64,000 nucleotides of DNA. Origin: Marinomonas atlantica (GTDB lineage: Bacteria > Pseudomonadota > Gammaproteobacteria > Pseudomonadales > Marinomonadaceae). Under the pieces are notes generated by a model. The model made no database searches, was not told the origin of the DNA, and was given only the letters and a program-made list of their open reading frames with translations. Position 1 is the first letter of the stretch. Each line of letters opens with the position of its first letter. Positions 56,394 through 64,000 of this stretch are shown in pieces. A program made the position numbers and the translations under genes. Location: the NCBI RefSeq assembly GCF_001639725.1, contig NZ_LTAW01000001.1, positions 310,001-374,000 of the forward strand, in the 5' to 3' direction.

Positions 56394-57245
56394 GCAGGCG
56401 GCTTGAATGATGGGTTCGAATGCACGATTTTTTAAGTAAGTAAAATAGACAGGTACAGCTGATTTGACGGTCATAATCAGCTCGACCTCTCCCTTTAGGC
56501 GAGCTTCTTGTGCAACATCTTGATGTAACAAACCAACACCTACACCACCCGATATCAGCGTCCGTAGCACTTTTTCATCGTCCACACGTATTAGTTGCTT
56601 AGGCGTGCTGCCTTGTTGTTGAAACAGAGCTTCCGCCAGTTTACCGCAGCAGGTCGAAGGGCTTGGTATCACCCATGTTTGTTGTGCCAAGTAACACCAA
56701 TCTTGTTGTTTGGAATGGTCAAGCAGTCCTGCTGGTGCGACTAGGTCTACGCCGAATTGAGTCACTTGAATAACGTTTTGCTCTGGACGGGGGATGTCGC
56801 CTTCATTGTAAAACGCCACATCAAAGCGGCCGTTAATAAGCCCAGCTTGAATATCTAGTGACGGCGCATTCAGGATATCCATCTGAATATCGGGGTAGTG
56901 TTCGCTTAAGCGACTGACCAGAGTGCCTAAGGCTTGAGAGCTGGTATTGGCCGCCACACCAATGATGAGTTTTCCGCTGAGGCTGTTTTTGATTTGCTTA
57001 GCTTCGTCCAAAAAGCGCTGGTGTGCTTGAAGGGTATGTTGTGCTTTAGGCAACAAACGCGTCCCGTCTTCCGTAAGCGTCATTCCGCTTGGCGTTCTTT
57101 CAAACAGAGAAACGCCTAATATCTCTTCCATCGCTTTAATATGTGCGCTGACCGCGGGTTGGCTTAGAAAAAGCAGCTCGGAGGCACGTCGAATGCTGCC
57201 TTCATTGGCTACGGAGGCAAAACTTTTAAGTTGATGAATGTCCAT
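56379..57245 (-). CDS. LysR-family regulator downstream of SLC13 permease copy 2
   Basis: A 288-residue LysR protein with an N-terminal helix-turn-helix (GSIRRASELLFLSQPAVSAHIKAME, about 16-40) and a co-inducer domain. It starts 27 bp after the permease gene on the same strand, so the two probably form one transcript. It is a candidate regulator of this permease, and possibly of the paralogue at 50060. Inducer unknown, perhaps an anion carried by the permease. Confidence 0.86.
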   Translation of the reverse strand: MDIHQLKSFASVANEGSIRRASELLFLSQPAVSAHIKAMEEILGVSLFERTPSGMTLTEDGTRLLPKAQHTLQAHQRFLDEAKQIKNSLSGKLIIGVAANTSSQALGTLVSRLSEHYPDIQMDILNAPSLDIQAGLINGRFDVAFYNEGDIPRPEQNVIQVTQFGVDLVAPAGLLDHSKQQDWCYLAQQTWVIPSPSTCCGKLAEALFQQQGSTPKQLIRVDDEKVLRTLISGGVGVGLLHQDVAQEARLKGEVELIMTVKSAVPVYFTYLKNRAFEPIIQAACSSIQ

Positions 57246-57272
57246 ATGCTTTCCTAGAGAGATAACCAGTAT

Positions 57273-58709
57273 TTATAGCATGCCATTGATTTGCCACCAG
57301 AGAAAGTTCAACGGTAATACCCCTAAAACAGTAATAACAAAGAGGATTATGCATACTTTACTGACGGCGGCGAGCGGTAGCTTGCCCAGTGCTATAGCGG
57401 TAATAAGTGGTGGCGCTTGATAGGGTAAAAAGACACTGGAAAATGCCATCACCTCCGACATCACAATTGCATGGCTAGACAGTCCTGTAATGTCTGCAAG
57501 ATCAGCCGCTAAGGGGGTAATAATGGCTGGAATACCCGCTAAGTTAGCGACCAACCCGACCAAGATGGAAATACCTGTTATCAAGGCCAAATTAAGAGCG
57601 TGTTCGCCCTCTACAAACGGGGCAACCTGAGTCAGCGCATTGACCATCGTTTCACCCAATCCAGTATAAGCAATCGTCGCACCGAGACCGATGATTCCCG
57701 CTGCAAAAAACAGCGGACCATAGTTAATATCCTTACTCAAACAGTGTTCACTGGTGAGACCCGAGTTGGGCCAGAGACACACTGCGCAAGCGACTAAGCC
57801 TATCCATCCTGGCGAAACATGGTGCAGGCTATCCGTTAACCATGCGACAAAACAGAGTACTAAAATGAGTAGCAGTTGTTTTTCTTTACGGGAAAAACAA
57901 CTGTCTTGTGGGTGAGCATTTACTGGTTTCATTTGATGGCTAGGGTCTTGTGCAGGAAATAGCCATAACACCACTGCAATGAGGACAATGGTTTTAGTTA
58001 AACCTAAGACTGGAAAGTGCAATAACAGATAATCCCAGTATGAAAGTGGATTATCGTATAGAGCTTCACTGATTCCCGAAAGCAGCATGTTGGGAGCGTT
58101 AGCTGGCAGGATGGCGAATGAAGGTAGAAATGTCCCGAATGACGCCGCGAGTAGCATGCCATAGCGACCTTTTGATTCTTCTTCGTAGCCTAATTGGTCG
58201 GCAATAGCGACCACAATAGGTATCAATAGCACAACACGACCAATGCCTGAGGGAATCAAAAATCCAAGTAGAACACCGAAAAAGGCCGTTCGAGTGATGA
58301 CGCTGCGATAGCTTGCTCCGAGTATTTGAATCAGTAAACCTGCCGCTTTTTGGTTCAGTCCAGTAAACTTAATGGCTGCGCCAAAGACCATACCGCTAAA
58401 CAACAACCAAAATGTCGATGACTCAAAGCCTGACAAAACAATGTTGCCAGGCGCTATTTGCGTCACCGTAATAAATGCAAAGAGGGCAATAGCCGGCCAA
58501 AACTCAGGCACATAGGAGGTGGCCCACAACGCCGCACAAAATATTAAAATGCCCAGCATAGCGGCTTGCTCAACAGGTAAAAGCCACATCCCGAATACTG
58601 CGCAAAAAGCTGCCCCTAAGGCAATGTTAAGCACAGGCCAAAAAGCATTTTTGGACCTAGGTGGAACCTGATTGGCAACGCCCGATGGCTGGTTGGAAGT
58701 GTTCGACAT
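57273..58709 (-). CDS. SLC13-type anion permease (copy 2)
   Basis: A 478-residue permease very similar to the one at 50060-51466 along its whole length. Shared blocks include SSTFWLLFSGMVFGAAI, LIPSGIGRVVLLIPIV, FGTFLPSF and ILPANAPNMLLSGI; differences are mainly at the N-terminus and in the central hydrophilic segment. About 12 helices. Start by an ATG with AGGG upstream, preferred to one 45 bp earlier. A LysR gene follows. The two copies are inverted relative to each other about 7 kb apart. Confidence 0.85.
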   Translation of the reverse strand: MSNTSNQPSGVANQVPPRSKNAFWPVLNIALGAAFCAVFGMWLLPVEQAAMLGILIFCAALWATSYVPEFWPAIALFAFITVTQIAPGNIVLSGFESSTFWLLFSGMVFGAAIKFTGLNQKAAGLLIQILGASYRSVITRTAFFGVLLGFLIPSGIGRVVLLIPIVVAIADQLGYEEESKGRYGMLLAASFGTFLPSFAILPANAPNMLLSGISEALYDNPLSYWDYLLLHFPVLGLTKTIVLIAVVLWLFPAQDPSHQMKPVNAHPQDSCFSRKEKQLLLILVLCFVAWLTDSLHHVSPGWIGLVACAVCLWPNSGLTSEHCLSKDINYGPLFFAAGIIGLGATIAYTGLGETMVNALTQVAPFVEGEHALNLALITGISILVGLVANLAGIPAIITPLAADLADITGLSSHAIVMSEVMAFSSVFLPYQAPPLITAIALGKLPLAAVSKVCIILFVITVLGVLPLNFLWWQINGML

Positions 58710-58884
58710 AACGTACCCTATTAATTTAATAATTCTTACTGGCAACTTTGGCACGAGTCATGATCCGGATCGATTCGTTTATCTTGAGGGGTATAAGTAT
58801 CTGTGAGTGCTTTTCATCTAAATCCAGCGAGTCATCTGTATTTTTAGTGGGTGATATTTACTTTGACAGTCAAGTTATCTACCA

Positions 58885-58907
58885 TTTGATTATATTTGAT
58901 AATCAAA
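58885..58907. promoter_or_regulatory. Palindromic operator of the dmeF-marR operon
   Basis: TTTGATTAT and ATAATCAAA (58885-58893 and 58899-58907) are exact complements 5 bp apart. Within it TTTGATAATCAAA (58895-58907) is itself symmetrical. It ends 9 bp before the dmeF start, a typical MarR-type repressor position. Confidence 0.65.
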
Positions 58908-58916
58908 GTATTTATT

Positions 58917-59846
58917 ATGACAATCCCTAATTGCACCAAAGTCGATCAATTTTCTTACTTCGACTCAGAAAACGAAAAACGTACGCGTTATGTTCTAGCT
59001 TTAACGTTTGTCACCATGGTGCTGGAAATTGGCGCTGGGACGATATTTGGTTCCATGGCACTGTTGGCAGACGGCTGGCATATGGGAACGCATGCCGCGG
59101 CGTTTTGCATTACTTTATTTGTGTACCGATACGCACGTAAGCATAGCCGCAGTGGTCAGTTTTCTTATGGAACGGGCAAAGTCGGCGTATTGGGAGGTTA
59201 TACCAGTGCCATGTTATTAGGCATGGTGGCATTGGGTATGTTGTTTGAGTCGGTACATCGGCTGGTCAGCCCCGTTGAGATTGAGTTTAATGCGGCCATT
59301 GCTGTAGCGGTGATTGGCTTAATCGTTAACCTGCTGAGCATGCTGTTGTTGGGCCACAATCATGATCATTCGGGCGCGCATGAACACAGTCATGATCACC
59401 CTCACGAGCATAACGACCACCACCATCACGATGATCACAACTTAAAAGCCGCTTACATACATGTGCTGACGGACGCCCTGACGTCAGTGTTGGCGATTGT
59501 CGCCTTGCTCGTTGGTAAGTTTGTCGGATGGACATGGTTAGACCCTATTATGGGCGTTGTCGGGAGTGTCATCATTGCCAAGTGGGCGTGGGGGTTAATG
59601 AAACAAACGTCGCCCATTTTATTGGATAAGGCTATTGAACAAACGTATCAACAACAAATTGTCATGAAACTCGACAATCTCGGTGTATCGCTGCAGGACA
59701 TCCACATTTGGAAAGTCAGTGCGGACCACTACTGTGCAACCTTGACATTAAAAGATGAACAGATGCGTGAACCTGCTTTCTTCAAGCAACTCTTGGTAGA
59801 GTTTGATAAAATCGATCATCTTGTTGTTGAAGTGAACCCCGTATAG
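58917..59846 (+). CDS. dmeF: Cation diffusion facilitator, DmeF type
   Basis: A 309-residue inner-membrane metal/proton antiporter. ALLADGWHMGTHA in helix two and HVLTDALTSVLAIVALLVGK in helix five carry the His/Asp pairs of the transport site, and WLDPIMGVVGSVIIAKWAWGLM is close to DmeF proteins known for cobalt and nickel efflux. A His-rich loop, about 147-174, probably binds metal. Start with ATG at 58917; an alternative TTG 21 bp upstream lies inside the operator. A MarR gene follows after 9 bp. Metal specificity is inference. Confidence 0.85.
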   Translation: MTIPNCTKVDQFSYFDSENEKRTRYVLALTFVTMVLEIGAGTIFGSMALLADGWHMGTHAAAFCITLFVYRYARKHSRSGQFSYGTGKVGVLGGYTSAMLLGMVALGMLFESVHRLVSPVEIEFNAAIAVAVIGLIVNLLSMLLLGHNHDHSGAHEHSHDHPHEHNDHHHHDDHNLKAAYIHVLTDALTSVLAIVALLVGKFVGWTWLDPIMGVVGSVIIAKWAWGLMKQTSPILLDKAIEQTYQQQIVMKLDNLGVSLQDIHIWKVSADHYCATLTLKDEQMREPAFFKQLLVEFDKIDHLVVEVNPV

Positions 59847-59855
59847 GAACGACAC

Positions 59856-60272
59856 ATGTCTACAATCGTCTCATTAAACAAAGCACTGACAGAGTTTTAC
59901 GACAAAATGGCGTCGTGGGAGTCGTCCGTCGTGCGAGAGTCAGAGTACTCCTTGGCACAGATTCATACGCTGGAAGTGCTGGGTAATTATGGCGCGATGA
60001 ACATGAAGTCGTTGGCTAATCAGCTGGGCATCACCACGGGCACGTTAACGGTCCAAGTGGAAAAGTTAGTAAAACTCGACTTGGTAAAGCGCCAACACAG
60101 CGAAGACGATCGTCGCTCGATTACGGTTGCTTTAACGGAAGCAGGGCAAGCGATTCATGAGCATCACAATGCGTTACACCTTTCTTTAACCGAAGATCTA
60201 AGCAAAGATTTAAGTGAAAACGAACGTCATACGTTGATGGCGTTACTGAATAAAGTGAACCAAGAGTTTTAA
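59856..60272 (+). CDS. MarR-family regulator, probable metal sensor of dmeF
   Basis: A 138-residue winged-helix MarR protein. Recognition helix in NMKSLANQLGITTGTLTVQVEKL, wing KRQHSEDDRRSITVALTEAG. After the wing H101, H103, H104 and H108 cluster (IHEHHNALH), a position that in zinc-sensing AdcR-type MarR proteins supplies metal ligands. It follows dmeF by 9 bp in one operon, and a palindrome precedes dmeF, so autoregulated repression relieved by metal is likely. Metal binding is inferred. Confidence 0.85.
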   Translation: MSTIVSLNKALTEFYDKMASWESSVVRESEYSLAQIHTLEVLGNYGAMNMKSLANQLGITTGTLTVQVEKLVKLDLVKRQHSEDDRRSITVALTEAGQAIHEHHNALHLSLTEDLSKDLSENERHTLMALLNKVNQEF

Positions 60273-60294
60273 ACGAGGAGAAGCCTCTTTTTTC

Positions 60295-61209
60295 TCACAC
60301 CTTGTGTTTGGTACAAGCTTTTAAAAAATAGTGGCGGTACAGTTGGTAAAAGCGTGTGATGTGCGTTGGCTTCTCGCCTTTATATTGATGCAAGAAGTAG
60401 AAATGCCAATCTCTACCACGCAGATCTGGAAGCACTCTTTGTAGGCCGTTACCGTCCAAATGCGTCTGCACCAAAAACTCCGGTAATAAAGCGATGCCCA
60501 TATCCAGTAATGCCGTCTCAAGTCCCGTTGTTAAGGTATTCACTTTAATAGAGTGCTCTATAGAGATCAGCTGTTTGTTGCTTAGGTTATTATCAAATAT
60601 CTCTATTTTAGATCGGTGCCATGCAGTCGAGATGAATTTATGTTGTGAAAGCTCTTCTAGGCTTTTGGGGGAGCCAAATTGGGCAATATAGTTTGGCGAA
60701 GCACAGAAAACCTCGGAAACCGTGCTGACGGATAAAGCACGGTAGTCACAGTCTTTAATATCACCGCCAAAGATGGCCGCATCGAGGTTGTGCTCTATTA
60801 GGTCTTGCCACTTTGCGGTGACCACAATTTCTGGCGTGAGCATGGGGAATTCTAGGCACAATTGTCGTATGGCGGGTATGACGATTTCTTTCTCGGAAAA
60901 CGGCGGTACTGAGACCTTAAAGAGCCCACTCGGTTGGGCTTTAAGTTGATTTAACTCTGTAAAAGCCATGTTTAGCTGCTCATCTAACAGTTCACTTCGA
61001 GCCAGTAAGGTTTCTCCCGCAGTGGTCAGGACAACGCCTCGTGTACTGCGTATGAGTAGTTGTTGTCCTGTTGCTTGCTCAAGCCGCTTAACTTGTTGAC
61101 TGATCGCCGATTTGCTGATGCCGAGCTTTTTAGCTGCCGCTGTATAGGAGCGTCTTGTTGCGACTTCGGCAAAAATAAGCAGCAGCGGTGCCAGTTTGAT
61201 GTTGTTCAT
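60295..61209 (-). CDS. LysR-family regulator divergent from DUF1330 gene
   Basis: A 304-residue LysR protein: helix-turn-helix at about 15-45 (RRSYTAAAKKLGISKSAISQQVKRLE) and a CrgA/DsdC-like substrate domain. It diverges from a small DUF1330 gene, with a TTGTT-N5-AACAA box between. It probably controls the DUF1330-DUF2867 pair. Inducer unknown. Confidence 0.86.
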   Translation of the reverse strand: MNNIKLAPLLLIFAEVATRRSYTAAAKKLGISKSAISQQVKRLEQATGQQLLIRSTRGVVLTTAGETLLARSELLDEQLNMAFTELNQLKAQPSGLFKVSVPPFSEKEIVIPAIRQLCLEFPMLTPEIVVTAKWQDLIEHNLDAAIFGGDIKDCDYRALSVSTVSEVFCASPNYIAQFGSPKSLEELSQHKFISTAWHRSKIEIFDNNLSNKQLISIEHSIKVNTLTTGLETALLDMGIALLPEFLVQTHLDGNGLQRVLPDLRGRDWHFYFLHQYKGEKPTHITRFYQLYRHYFLKACTKHKV

Positions 61210-61240
61210 TTAAGTAAACATCCTGTTAATTTTATAGTTA

Positions 61241-61255
61241 TTGTTCAATAAACAA
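61241..61255. promoter_or_regulatory. LysR-type box before the DUF1330 gene
   Basis: TTGTT-CAATA-AACAA, 15 bp with 5-bp inverted arms, fits T-N11-A and lies between the divergent LysR and DUF1330 starts. Confidence 0.4.
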
Positions 61256-61305
61256 CACAAGACTAAGCTAAGTCTATTCATTCATCCACTCAAGGAGAGA
61301 ACAAT

Positions 61306-61581
61306 ATGACCAGCTTTGTCATTGTCGATTCAACTGTGATTAATCAAGAGAAATTAGCCGAGTATAGCGCTCAAGCAAAAGCCACTATCGAGCCATTCGG
61401 TGGTCGGTTCATTGCGAAGGGGGCAGCAGAACTGTTGCATGGCGTGTCAGAGACCAGCAAAAAAGCCATCATTGAATTTCCCGATAAAGAGAGCGCTAGA
61501 AACTGGTACAACAGTAAGGCTTATCAGGCATTAGTACCTCTTCGTGAACAAGGGATGATCAGTACCTTCCAGCTTTTGTAA
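61306..61581 (+). CDS. DUF1330 family protein
   Basis: A 91-residue small alpha/beta-barrel-like protein of the DUF1330 family (ferredoxin-like fold). FIVKDSTVINQEK-like start, GGRFIAKGAAELLHG in the middle and the FPDKESARNWYNSKAYQAL motif are typical. Function is unknown. It is divergent from a LysR gene and followed by a DUF2867 gene after 67 bp. GGAGAG precedes the ATG. Confidence 0.85.
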   Translation: MTSFVIVDSTVINQEKLAEYSAQAKATIEPFGGRFIAKGAAELLHGVSETSKKAIIEFPDKESARNWYNSKAYQALVPLREQGMISTFQLL

Positions 61582-61648
61582 AGCAGAGCCATGATCGTGG
61601 CGGTAGCCGACACGATCAGATGAGCCGTTCATAGAAGGGTTAAAGTAA

Positions 61649-62146
61649 ATGATAAAAGTCGTATCGGCAGAATTACCGCCTCACAGTGCGTTACTTAAGC
61701 GAGTAGGGGCGCTTGATTTCTTAGATTGCTATCGTGTTGAATCAGTACTAGAACCACGCCAAGCAGCAGATATTATAACCGACTTCCCGTTATGGGCTCG
61801 CTCCCTAATATACGTTCGAAATGCTATAACATCGCCGTTTGGTCTTTCGAAGAATGGTCCCATAGCGGAAGATAAAGTAGGCTTTTTCCCTGTCGAGTCA
61901 GACAGTGATAGCGAGCTCATTGCGGGGTTCAATGACAAGCACTTGGACTTCAGAGTGTCGGTGATGTCCCATCAAGGGCACGTTTATCTCGCGACTTGGG
62001 TGCATCCAAATAATATGGCTGGCACACTCTATTTAAACGCCATTCTTCCTTTTCATATTGTCATTGCGCGAAATGCCTTAATGCGTGTCGGTAAGCACTG
62101 TTCGCGTGTACGTCATGAGCACTTGAGCAAGGAGAAGCGCTCCTGA
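61649..62146 (+). CDS. DUF2867 family protein
   Basis: A 165-residue soluble protein of DUF2867. Conserved segments are FLDCYRVES, WARSLIYVRNAI, GFNDKHLDFRVSV and the C-terminal HIVIARNALMRVGKH. The fold is START-like in some relatives, but activity is unknown. It may be co-transcribed with the DUF1330 gene. The ribosome site is weak. Confidence 0.78.
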   Translation: MIKVVSAELPPHSALLKRVGALDFLDCYRVESVLEPRQAADIITDFPLWARSLIYVRNAITSPFGLSKNGPIAEDKVGFFPVESDSDSELIAGFNDKHLDFRVSVMSHQGHVYLATWVHPNNMAGTLYLNAILPFHIVIARNALMRVGKHCSRVRHEHLSKEKRS

Positions 62147-62207
62147 TATACAAGATATATTCAAGCTTTAAGCGAGTGAAATGGCAGGCTTATTTACTTC
62201 TGTAAGT

Positions 62208-63362
62208 TTACATCTCATCAGTTAAAACAGCGGCTATTCGGGAGACCGCTTTAACTAACGCTTCTGGCTCAGCATTCGTGAAGTTCAAACGAAGTGCTGA
62301 GTAGGAGCCTTCCATATGCGCTGGATAAAAGACAGAACTCGGCACCACAGCGACACCATTTTTTAACAGCGTTTTTGCTAAGGTGTTCACATTACAGGTT
62401 GGCAGGATGAGCCATAGAAACATGCCGCCTTCTATCGGCCAAGCAGAACACGAGTCCGGTAAGTACTCTGCTATAGCGCTTGCAAGTATCTTGTAACGGG
62501 ATTCATACAATGCTCTGATCGCTTGTAAATGTTGTGGGAAATGGTCATGGGTTAATAAGCCTAATAGCAGTGCCTGCATCGGGAGACTAGAGTGCAAATC
62601 TGACGCCTGTTTAAGCGTAATTAACGGATGGATATAGTGGCTTTCACCCGTAATCACGCCCAACCTTATGCCCGGTGAGGCGTATTTCGAAAACGATCGC
62701 AGTACGATGGCCTGTTCAGGACACAGTTCAGAGACCATGGGTAGCATCTCGCCTGCAAAGCGCAGTTCACGGTAGGGGGCATCTTCTATCAGTACAACAT
62801 CATAACGGCGACACAACTGAGCCACTTGTTTACGTACGGCAAGTGACCAACACACGCCAGTGGGATTATGAAAGTCGGGTACCGCATAAAATAGTTTCGG
62901 CATGTGTTGTGCAAAACACTGCTCTAGCTGCGTTAGATCTGGTCCGTCAGACGTCTGATCAACCGGAATGATACGTGCTTGAGCCAGTTCAAATACTTGC
63001 ACTGCGCCGAGATAGCTGGGCGCTTCCATCACAATGCCATCGCTAGGATTAAGGTACGCTCTAGCAATTAAATCCAAACCTTGTTGAGAGCCAGTGGTCA
63101 CTAAGGACTGATCCGTAGGACTTAGAGAAAAGTGTTGGTCGCAGTAGTCGAGTAACGGGGCATACCCTTGTGTCGGGCCATATTGAAACAGACTCGAATC
63201 GTTTGCGAGTTGCGACATTATGGATTGAAAAATGGGCATTGGAAAAGACTGTTCGGCCGGTAACCCACCCGCTAATGAAATGGTATTGGGGTCACCTGCG
63301 ACGGCTAAGATTTCTCGGATATAAGACGGCTGTAGACACTGAAAAGACTGTGTTAATTCCAT
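62208..63362 (-). CDS. PLP-dependent aminotransferase (class I, MocR-catalytic-like)
   Basis: A 384-residue fold-type I aminotransferase. ISLAGGLPAEQSFP near the start, GSQQGLDLIARAYLNPSD, PDFHNPTG, IEDAPYRELRF and the PLP lysine in RSFSKYASPGIRLG place it with 2-aminoadipate/valine-type transaminases, which share a domain with MocR regulators. Here the domain stands alone. It diverges from an AraC/GyrI regulator gene. Amino donor unknown. Confidence 0.88.
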   Translation of the reverse strand: MELTQSFQCLQPSYIREILAVAGDPNTISLAGGLPAEQSFPMPIFQSIMSQLANDSSLFQYGPTQGYAPLLDYCDQHFSLSPTDQSLVTTGSQQGLDLIARAYLNPSDGIVMEAPSYLGAVQVFELAQARIIPVDQTSDGPDLTQLEQCFAQHMPKLFYAVPDFHNPTGVCWSLAVRKQVAQLCRRYDVVLIEDAPYRELRFAGEMLPMVSELCPEQAIVLRSFSKYASPGIRLGVITGESHYIHPLITLKQASDLHSSLPMQALLLGLLTHDHFPQHLQAIRALYESRYKILASAIAEYLPDSCSAWPIEGGMFLWLILPTCNVNTLAKTLLKNGVAVVPSSVFYPAHMEGSYSALRLNFTNAEPEALVKAVSRIAAVLTDEM

Positions 63363-63427
63363 AATGGCCTCGTAGAATGAGTTAAAAGAGAAGGAGTGCC
63401 ATCATGCTACTGCGGTTGGTGAAAATT

Positions 63428-63484
63428 TAATTGTCCATTTGTGCGAACTGATTTGTCGATATATGATCTTGTAATTGTCCATTT
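63428..63484. promoter_or_regulatory. Pair of 13-bp direct repeats between aminotransferase and AraC genes
   Basis: TAATTGTCCATTT occurs at 63428-63440 and again at 63472-63484, offset 44 bp, close to four helical turns. A partial copy, ATTTGTC, lies between them (63451-63457). The second copy ends 14 bp before the AraC start. Likely regulator binding sites. Confidence 0.5.
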
Positions 63485-63498
63485 ATGATGTTCCGCCT

Positions 63499-64000
63499 AT
63501 GAGCGATCTACAACAATCACGTATTAACGATGTGCTGTTTTACATACACCAAGATATTAGCCAAGCGCTCAGTGCAAAAACATTGGCCGATATAGCGGCG
63601 TATTCAGAGCAGCATTTTCATCGTGTCTTCAAACGCGCCGTTGGTGAGTCGGTGCACAGTTATATTCGCCGAACAAGGATGGAGTACGCTGCTAACCAGC
63701 TGATGTTTGCCTCGAAATCGAGCATTCTAGACATTGCTAACCGTTGTGGTTTTCAGTCGGTATCGTCGTTCAATAAAGCGTTCAAAGCCACTTTTCATAT
63801 GTCCCCCAGTGCCTGGCGACATTACGACAACCAAATCAGCGATAAACCTTACCTAAGCGACCCAGAGATCGCCGCGGGCTACCGTATAGTTGCGCAGCAT
63901 CCATTGCCCGAGCCTAAGATCAAAGATGTATCTGAACGACTCGTCGCATATGTTCGGCACACCGGCTATGATCGCTCTATACGCCGTGCGTGGCTCATTC
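63499..64000 (+). CDS. AraC-family regulator with C-terminal GyrI-like domain, 3' end cut by window
   Basis: The first 167 residues of a regulator. The DNA-binding AraC domain is N-terminal (about 8-110, with EQHFHRVFKRAVGESVHSYIRR and the second helix-turn-helix FQSVSSFNKAFKATFHMSPSAW), then a segment beginning VSERLVAYVRHTGYDRSIRRAW that opens a GyrI/effector-binding domain. The remainder is beyond the right edge. This SobR/Rob-like order suggests direct sensing of a small, often cationic or hydrophobic, molecule. It diverges from the aminotransferase gene. Confidence 0.88.
   Translation, partial: MSDLQQSRINDVLFYIHQDISQALSAKTLADIAAYSEQHFHRVFKRAVGESVHSYIRRTRMEYAANQLMFASKSSILDIANRCGFQSVSSFNKAFKATFHMSPSAWRHYDNQISDKPYLSDPEIAAGYRIVAQHPLPEPKIKDVSERLVAYVRHTGYDRSIRRAWLI

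Noticed and set aside
1..64000. CRISPR arrays, rRNA genes, insertion sequences, prophage
   Set aside because: No regularly spaced repeats, rRNA-like blocks, transposase or phage structural genes were found on either strand.

Overview
The window reads as chromosome of a marine, aerobic, heterotrophic gammaproteobacterium, most likely Marinomonas or a close Oceanospirillales relative. The support is a DddD-type dimethylsulfoniopropionate (DMSP) gene set resembling the one known from Marinomonas, a gammaproteobacterial-type Zur operator, NAD-linked formate dehydrogenase, pntAB, TRAP and BCCT transporters and many LysR regulators. I see no rRNA operon, intact tRNA, CRISPR array, transposase or prophage. 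Genus assignment is inference from gene content only.

Layout. 1-8.5 kb: fdsGBA (NAD-dependent formate dehydrogenase, minus strand, cut by the left edge) diverges from pntAB (proton-driven transhydrogenase) across a 572-bp region that holds a 20-bp palindrome and hairpins ahead of pntA. 8.7-16.3 kb: an AEC carrier, then a catabolic locus made of an SDR dehydrogenase, a two-subunit transketolase, a LysR regulator and a DctPQM TRAP transporter. A shared 15-bp TTAAG-N5-CTTAA box lies before both the transketolase operon and the TRAP operon, so they look like one regulon with an unknown substrate. 16.3-16.9 kb: a decayed fragment of a BCCT transporter gene, closely similar to the 5' end of dddT 14.7 kb away. 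16.9-20.2 kb: a zinc-starvation unit (Zur box, COG0523 GTPase, DUF1826) next to a DUF2252 protein. 20.2-24 kb: a membrane HD-GYP sensor and a DsbA-like protein. 24.2-33 kb: the DMSP cluster, dddB-dddC and dddR on minus, dddD-dddT on plus. It would import DMSP, cleave it to DMS plus a 3-hydroxypropionyl unit and oxidise that to acetyl-CoA.

33-49 kb is mixed housekeeping and accessory DNA: a DUF2383 four-helix protein, DUF1460 protein, cold-shock protein, DUF4010 membrane protein, Old Yellow Enzyme, AraC regulator with LysE exporter, a frameshifted periplasmic binding protein, YnfA, a B12-binding radical SAM enzyme, a chemoreceptor, a VOC protein, a nitroreductase with divergent LysR, and a CorC/HlyC-type transporter whose leader RNA can fold to hide its ribosome-binding site. 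49-64 kb: MtgA, two very similar SLC13-type permeases in opposite orientation, MtfA, MetY, a soluble double-PAS chemoreceptor, a YdjM-like membrane protein, a DmeF-type cation exporter in an operon with a MarR regulator behind a strong palindromic operator, a LysR/DUF1330/DUF2867 group, a PLP aminotransferase and a right-edge AraC/GyrI regulator.

The observations I rate highest are the shared operator joining the transketolase and TRAP operons, the dddT-like relic, the RBS-hiding leader before the CorC-like gene, the dmeF-marR unit and the dddRCB/DT arrangement. All motif and fold calls come from reading the sequence by eye; no searches or folding programs were run.
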